Assembly (NCBI GenBank): GCA_964036295.1
Contig: OZ038472.1
Coordinates: forward strand, 12,996,885-13,060,884
Reading direction: 5' to 3'
DNA from: Plumapathes pennacea
Taxonomy: Eukaryota > Cnidaria > Anthozoa > Antipatharia > Myriopathidae
DNA length: 64,000 nt
Below are positions 62,047-64,000 of the stretch, piece by piece. A program made the position numbers and the translations under genes. The notes below the pieces were generated by a model that was not told the origin of the DNA, did no database searches, and was given only the letters and a program-made list of their open reading frames with translations. Position 1 is the stretch's first letter. Each line of letters begins with the position of its first letter.

Positions 62047-63937
62047 TTACATGACAAGTGAAGAAAGGAAGGCAACATAGTTTGGAGACAAGATGTCCCG
62101 CGCTTTGAGGCACTGATTGACGCTGAATTTACTGTCAAGAAGGTCTTCATTACCTATGGAAAAAAAAAAATTAACAAATTGACGTCAGTTTTTTATGTGT
62201 CTGTCCTCTTATTGATCATGAAACGCGTCATAACATTGTCAAAAAGTTGTGGATCCACGAGGCGCTTCGCCGAGTGGATCCGCAACTTTTTGACAATGTT
62301 ATGACGCGTTTCATGATCAATAAGAGGACAGACACATAAAAAACTGACGTCAATTTGTTTTTTACAATAACAAAACTCAAGCGACGACGCGGGGAAAACA
62401 CGCAAGAAAACTGGATTTTGTTCGATTTGACCGAAATGTTGTCAACAACTTCCCCGCTTTCTAATTGGTCGAGGTTAAATTTCAAGACATTTCATTGGCC
62501 AAAAAGTGACAGTTTGACGTGAGCATTTCGCGCGTGCAAAATAAAATTTTGTCAAAGAAGTTGGAAAGAAATGAAACTAGACGCTTTTCTGCTGCGGTTT
62601 TCTCGACAATTTCAAGACAAAGCTCAAGGAAATTCGCCTCTGAACACTTCTGGTTCTCTACTTCAAATGCCGAATGTCGCTTTTGCAAGAATTGAGGTAA
62701 ATTGAAGCTGAATTCACCTTCTTCGTCCAAATCACTGTCGTCAGCACTCGATTTTATGTGTCTGTCCTCTTATTGATAATGAAAATTAGCCAATCACAAA
62801 GCGAGAAACTGACGTGTTATTGTAAAACAACAAATGTAGTCAACTGAGACAAAATTGAATATACATTAGCAAGGTACATGGTCAAAGAGGTCGGAGTTTC
62901 CGATCGACTTTCTCTAACACAATTTCACTCAATGCTTGGGGGCAAAGTGTATTAAAGGACTCGTACCGTGAGCAACCCATTCGTCCTGAGCAATGTAGAG
63001 CACAGCTGGAACACAGTACTGAGCGACTCCGTGCTCAGAAGGGTCTTTAGAGTTTAACATCCACACAGGGAGCACTGCCCTGGTGTAATGCTGCGAAAGT
63101 AAACAAACAAACAAACAAACAGAGGGCTAAGAAGCGAAATAAGACCACAAAGTATTTACGCAGGATGCTCCCATTGCCAGAATTAAGGTGCTTTTCAGAA
63201 AGGTCCTGGTTTGAAATAATCAAAACTTCCTGAAAAATACAAAATCTCAAACGTAGTTGACATTTAGTGCGCTCTCTGGATTCCGTCTTGACGTGTAGAG
63301 CGTCAGATCTTGCAATGAAGATGAAATAATGCTTGAAACAGCAACAGCCTCGATTTTTCACAGCGTTCGTCATATGAACATAACATACTGTCAATCCATT
63401 GTCTCTCTGGCACTGTTTCTATGTGTTTATGTCTGCACCAGTATGTATGCATTTTATGTACGTCTACTTCCTAATCTATCGACAAAAATCAAAGAACCAT
63501 TGCCACTAAAAGGAAACGCCAAAGAACGTTATTGACGATAAAATCATGGCGTTTAATGATCGCGCTCACTCTACCTTAGGGTACCCCACACAGTTGTCCA
63601 GCATACTAAGCTCCAGTCCACTGATAGTGTAAACGCACCCTTCGACGGAATCGGCCGGGCTGAACTGGACATTAGGAAACCCTCCAGCTTCAGTGGAATT
63701 TCCTGAAGATGGAAAAGCTCTCTTATAATGTTTACGTAATCTTGAATCGGTCTAATCAGTATACCTTTTTACATTTGCACTAGAAATTTGCAGCACCCCT
63801 TTCTAGCAACACGTCTACCTGGTATTTATCTGTTCGCGTCCCGGTTAGTGTTACCTTTCTTATTGAAGCGCAATCTAAAGCCGAAGAGGACTCCCCAAAG
63901 GCGAGACTTGATTTCACGACGTAAGTAAATTGCCATT
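62047..63937 (-). CDS. Gamma-glutamylcyclotransferase-like protein, partial (C-terminal four exons)
   Basis: Minus-strand coding exons: 63,855-63,937; 63,575-63,702; 62,967-63,090; 62,047-62,153 (stop TAA). Phases join without a break (2, 1, 0, 1). The protein reads LWGVLFGFRLRFNKK, then VEGCVYTISGLELSMLDNC-VGYPKHYTRAVLPVW, then AVLYIAQDEW, ending NQCLKARDILSPNYVAFLSS. This order (GFRLxFN, GxVYxI, LD...GYP..Y.R..V.V, then a helical C-terminus) is that of the GGCT fold, which cleaves gamma-glutamyl compounds to 5-oxoproline in the cytosol. The N-terminal YGSN loop would lie in exons beyond the window. In human GGCT the catalytic Glu98 sits in LDEQEG; here the aligned LDNCVG has valine, so ordinary activity is doubtful. 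The intron at 62,154-62,966 is filled by a palindromic element. Confidence 0.72.
62172..62361. mobile_element. Palindromic MITE in the last intron of the GGCT-like gene
   Basis: Arms of about 90 bp start AACAAATTGACGTCAGTTTT and end with its complement; the loop is around CCACGAGGCGCTTCGCCGAG. The terminus TATGTGTCTGTCCTCTTATT recurs at 62,755-62,775, so the full element may run to about 62,790 and include an open minus-strand frame (62,482-62,730). Confidence 0.85.
62482..62730 (-). other. Open frame inside the palindromic element
   Basis: The frame encodes 82 residues starting MDEEGEFSFNLPQFLQKRHS, followed by an acidic and helical stretch. Composition is protein-like and it lies between copies of the MITE terminus. 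It could be a captured exon or the remnant of a transposon-encoded protein; I do not recognise it. Confidence 0.25.
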
Positions 63938-64000
63938 CTGAAATAAAGTATAAAATAGACAATAAACTGATGACAAAAAAGAAAACGAGGTAATAAAGGG

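Overview
The window looks like nuclear DNA of an anthozoan cnidarian, most likely a stony coral. It is AT-rich, its genes are split by introns, repeats fill most of the space, and interstitial CCCTAA-type telomeric repeats are present. No bacterial gene organisation is visible. The taxon is inferred from repeat style and gene content, not from a search.

Layout. From 1 to 15 kb there are repeats (a 76-bp minisatellite, a segmental duplication of about 1.25 kb, several MITEs) and a minus-strand set of related candidate first exons at about 1.8, 5.7 and 7.8 kb, with a possible fourth at 4.5 kb. From 14.8 to 35 kb the sequence is almost entirely tandem arrays: 108-bp, 24-bp, 293-bp, T-rich 90-bp, telomere-like, a 10-bp satellite and 30-bp minisatellites. 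It also holds palindromic MITEs, a tRNA-type SINE and a 1,055-bp tandem duplication carrying splice-site-flanked blocks that look non-coding.

The main result lies from 35.7 to 60.6 kb. I could assemble three complete five-exon genes by hand: gene 1 (+, 44,481-50,909, 203 aa), gene 2 (+, 56,841-60,602, 198 aa) and gene 3 (-, 35,718-39,577, 185 aa). Each encodes a secreted, mostly helical protein. All three have the same architecture: a tiny first coding exon (7-16 nt) ending in phase 1, a second exon with the signal peptide and first helix, a short loop exon, an exon for two middle helices, and a last exon for the final helix, with intron phases 1-0-0-0. This is the gene plan of vertebrate long-chain class I helical cytokines and hormones (growth hormone, IL-6, G-CSF). 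The three proteins share almost no obvious sequence, as expected for such ligands. Each has a TATA box; gene 2 has a consensus kappaB site and gene 3 a consensus STAT site just upstream, and the gene 2 3' UTR is rich in ATTTA. I propose a cnidarian cluster of class I cytokine-like genes. Homology is inferred from architecture and needs structure prediction.

At the right edge (62,047-63,937, -) lies the 3' part of a gamma-glutamylcyclotransferase-fold gene. The position of the family's catalytic glutamate is valine. No rRNA, functional tRNA gene, CRISPR array or viral gene was recognised.
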